From: Eubacteriales bacterium
Lineage (GTDB): Bacteria > Bacillota > Clostridia > Lachnospirales > Lachnospiraceae
Assembly: GCA_030539395.1 (NCBI GenBank)
Contig: JAUNSC010000011.1
Span: 1-64,000 of the forward strand
Length of the DNA stretch: 64,000 nt
Reading direction: 5' to 3'
The notes below the pieces were generated by a model that saw only the letters and a list, made by a program, of their open reading frames with translations, ran no database searches and was not told the DNA's origin. This document shows positions 63,253-64,000 of this stretch, one piece after another (the stretch's first letter is position 1; each line of letters begins with the position of its first letter). A program made the translations under genes and the position numbers.

Positions 63253-64000
63253 ATTAAAAGAAAAGCTGAATTATCACAGTGACCGTTATTACAATCAGGA
63301 TGATCCGGAAATCTCTGATTACGAATATGATATGATGATGCAGGAGCTGAAAAAGCTTGAAAAAGAGTATCCTCAGCTGATTACCCCGGATTCTCCAACC
63401 CGGAGAGTAGGCGGAAATGCAAAGCGGGAAGCCGGTGTTCTGGTAAAGCATCGTGTACCTATGCTGAGCCTGCAGGATGTCTTTTCCAGAGACGAAGTGG
63501 ATCAGTTTGTGCTGGATATGCAGCAGCAGTTTGGCAATCCGGAGTTTGTTGTGGAGACTAAGATAGATGGACTGTCCATGGCGCTTCGCTATACAGATGG
63601 TATGCTTACTACTGCGATCACCCGGGGTGACGGTATTATACAGGGGGAAGATGTTACTGCCAATGCCCGTGTTATCCGTGATGTGAAAACACGTCTGAAA
63701 AATCCGGTGCCATATCTGGAAATCCGGGGCGAGGTCTATATGACAGATGCTGCTTTTGAAAAAGTGAATGAAAAACAGGAATTGCTTGGGAAAAAGCAGT
63801 TTGCCAATCCAAGAAACTGCGCGGCGGGGACACTCAGGCAGTTGGACAGCAGTGTGACAAAGGAAAGAGATTTATCCCTGTTTATTTTTAATATACAGGA
63901 AATACAGGGAAAAGATATTTTAACCCATACAGACGGATATGAATATTTGAAGAGCAATGGCATCAGGGTGATTGACAATTATAAAGTGTGTCATACTTCT
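63224..64000 (+). CDS. ligA: NAD+-dependent DNA ligase, 5' part (runs off the window)
   Basis: Joins nicked DNA using NAD+. From a GTG at 63224, chosen because AAAGGATG lies just upstream, 259 residues are visible. They cover the Ia domain (YYNQDDPEISDYEYDMMMQEL, with the NAD-binding tyrosines) and most of the adenylation domain, including catalytic K113 in ETKIDGLSMALRY, ITRGDG and NPRNCAAGTLRQLD. The OB, zinc, HhH and BRCT domains lie beyond the edge. The frame reads into base 64000 without a stop. Confidence 0.95.
   Translation, partial: MEAAKQKIDELKEKLNYHSDRYYNQDDPEISDYEYDMMMQELKKLEKEYPQLITPDSPTRRVGGNAKREAGVLVKHRVPMLSLQDVFSRDEVDQFVLDMQQQFGNPEFVVETKIDGLSMALRYTDGMLTTAITRGDGIIQGEDVTANARVIRDVKTRLKNPVPYLEIRGEVYMTDAAFEKVNEKQELLGKKQFANPRNCAAGTLRQLDSSVTKERDLSLFIFNIQEIQGKDILTHTDGYEYLKSNGIRVIDNYKVCHTS

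Overview
The window is low-to-moderate GC DNA from an anaerobic Firmicute, most likely a gut Clostridia member of the Lachnospiraceae type. This is inferred from an anaerobic class III ribonucleotide reductase, the hydrogenase maturase HydF, QueH-type queuosine synthesis, RNase Y directly after recA/recX, a LexA box of the Firmicute type (CGAAC-N4-GTTCG), strong AGGAGG ribosome binding sites with many TTG/GTG starts, and lineage-typical families (DUF4317, DUF6062-like, DUF4358, DHHW). I cannot name the genus from sequence alone.

Layout. 1-9.7 kb: nrdD, then a probable ferrosome (iron-storage organelle) operon made of a 26-residue membrane peptide, a FezA-like membrane protein and a FezB-like P1B-type ATPase. 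It is preceded by two matching 16-bp dyads and a decayed Fur-family regulator fragment. A DUF554 membrane protein, an OGG-type DNA glycosylase, a YyaL-like thioredoxin-domain protein and a ferritin/Bfd-like pair follow. 9.8-18.5 kb: HerA-like ATPase (DUF853), amidohydrolase, D-lactate dehydrogenase, FGGY kinase, MscS channel, AraC/GyrI-like regulator, ASCH-like protein and a GH43-type glycosidase.

18.5-28.6 kb is the accessory, damaged part. A beheaded MATE transporter is followed by a ~5.85-kb serine-recombinase element (about 19906-25755) inserted in the coding sequence of an ABC permease, with the permease halves left on either side. Removing the element at a shared AAGA restores the permease frame. 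The element carries a two-gene AAA-ATPase/TOPRIM pair (candidate anti-phage module), an internally deleted IS4-type element, relics of a recombinase and a trypsin-like protease, a second copy of its own end sequence, a 38-residue ORF and an intact large serine recombinase. Beyond it lie the ABC ATPase gene, fragments of an Ldh-family dehydrogenase and an AraC regulator, and a CPBP-type membrane protease.

28.6-64 kb is mostly ordinary chromosome: a MarR-controlled heterodimeric ABC exporter, queH, argH, asd, a small ABC-2 transporter, topB, azlCD, recA-recX-rny, an oxidoreductase, DUF4317, HIT protein, tRNA-Arg(ACG), hydF, an SseB-like protein, a TtcA-like tRNA thiolase, a PepV-like dipeptidase, a cell-surface acylation-type cluster (DUF4358 lipoprotein, SGNH hydrolase, MBOAT, DHHW protein), thyA-folA, asnB, a homocysteine methyltransferase-like protein, a DUF6062-like protein, an RluF-like pseudouridine synthase and the 5' part of ligA, which runs off the window.

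The strongest leads are (1) the putative ferrosome operon within 4 kb of ferritin, and (2) the compact recombinase element that splits a transporter gene and carries an undescribed-looking ATPase/TOPRIM pair.
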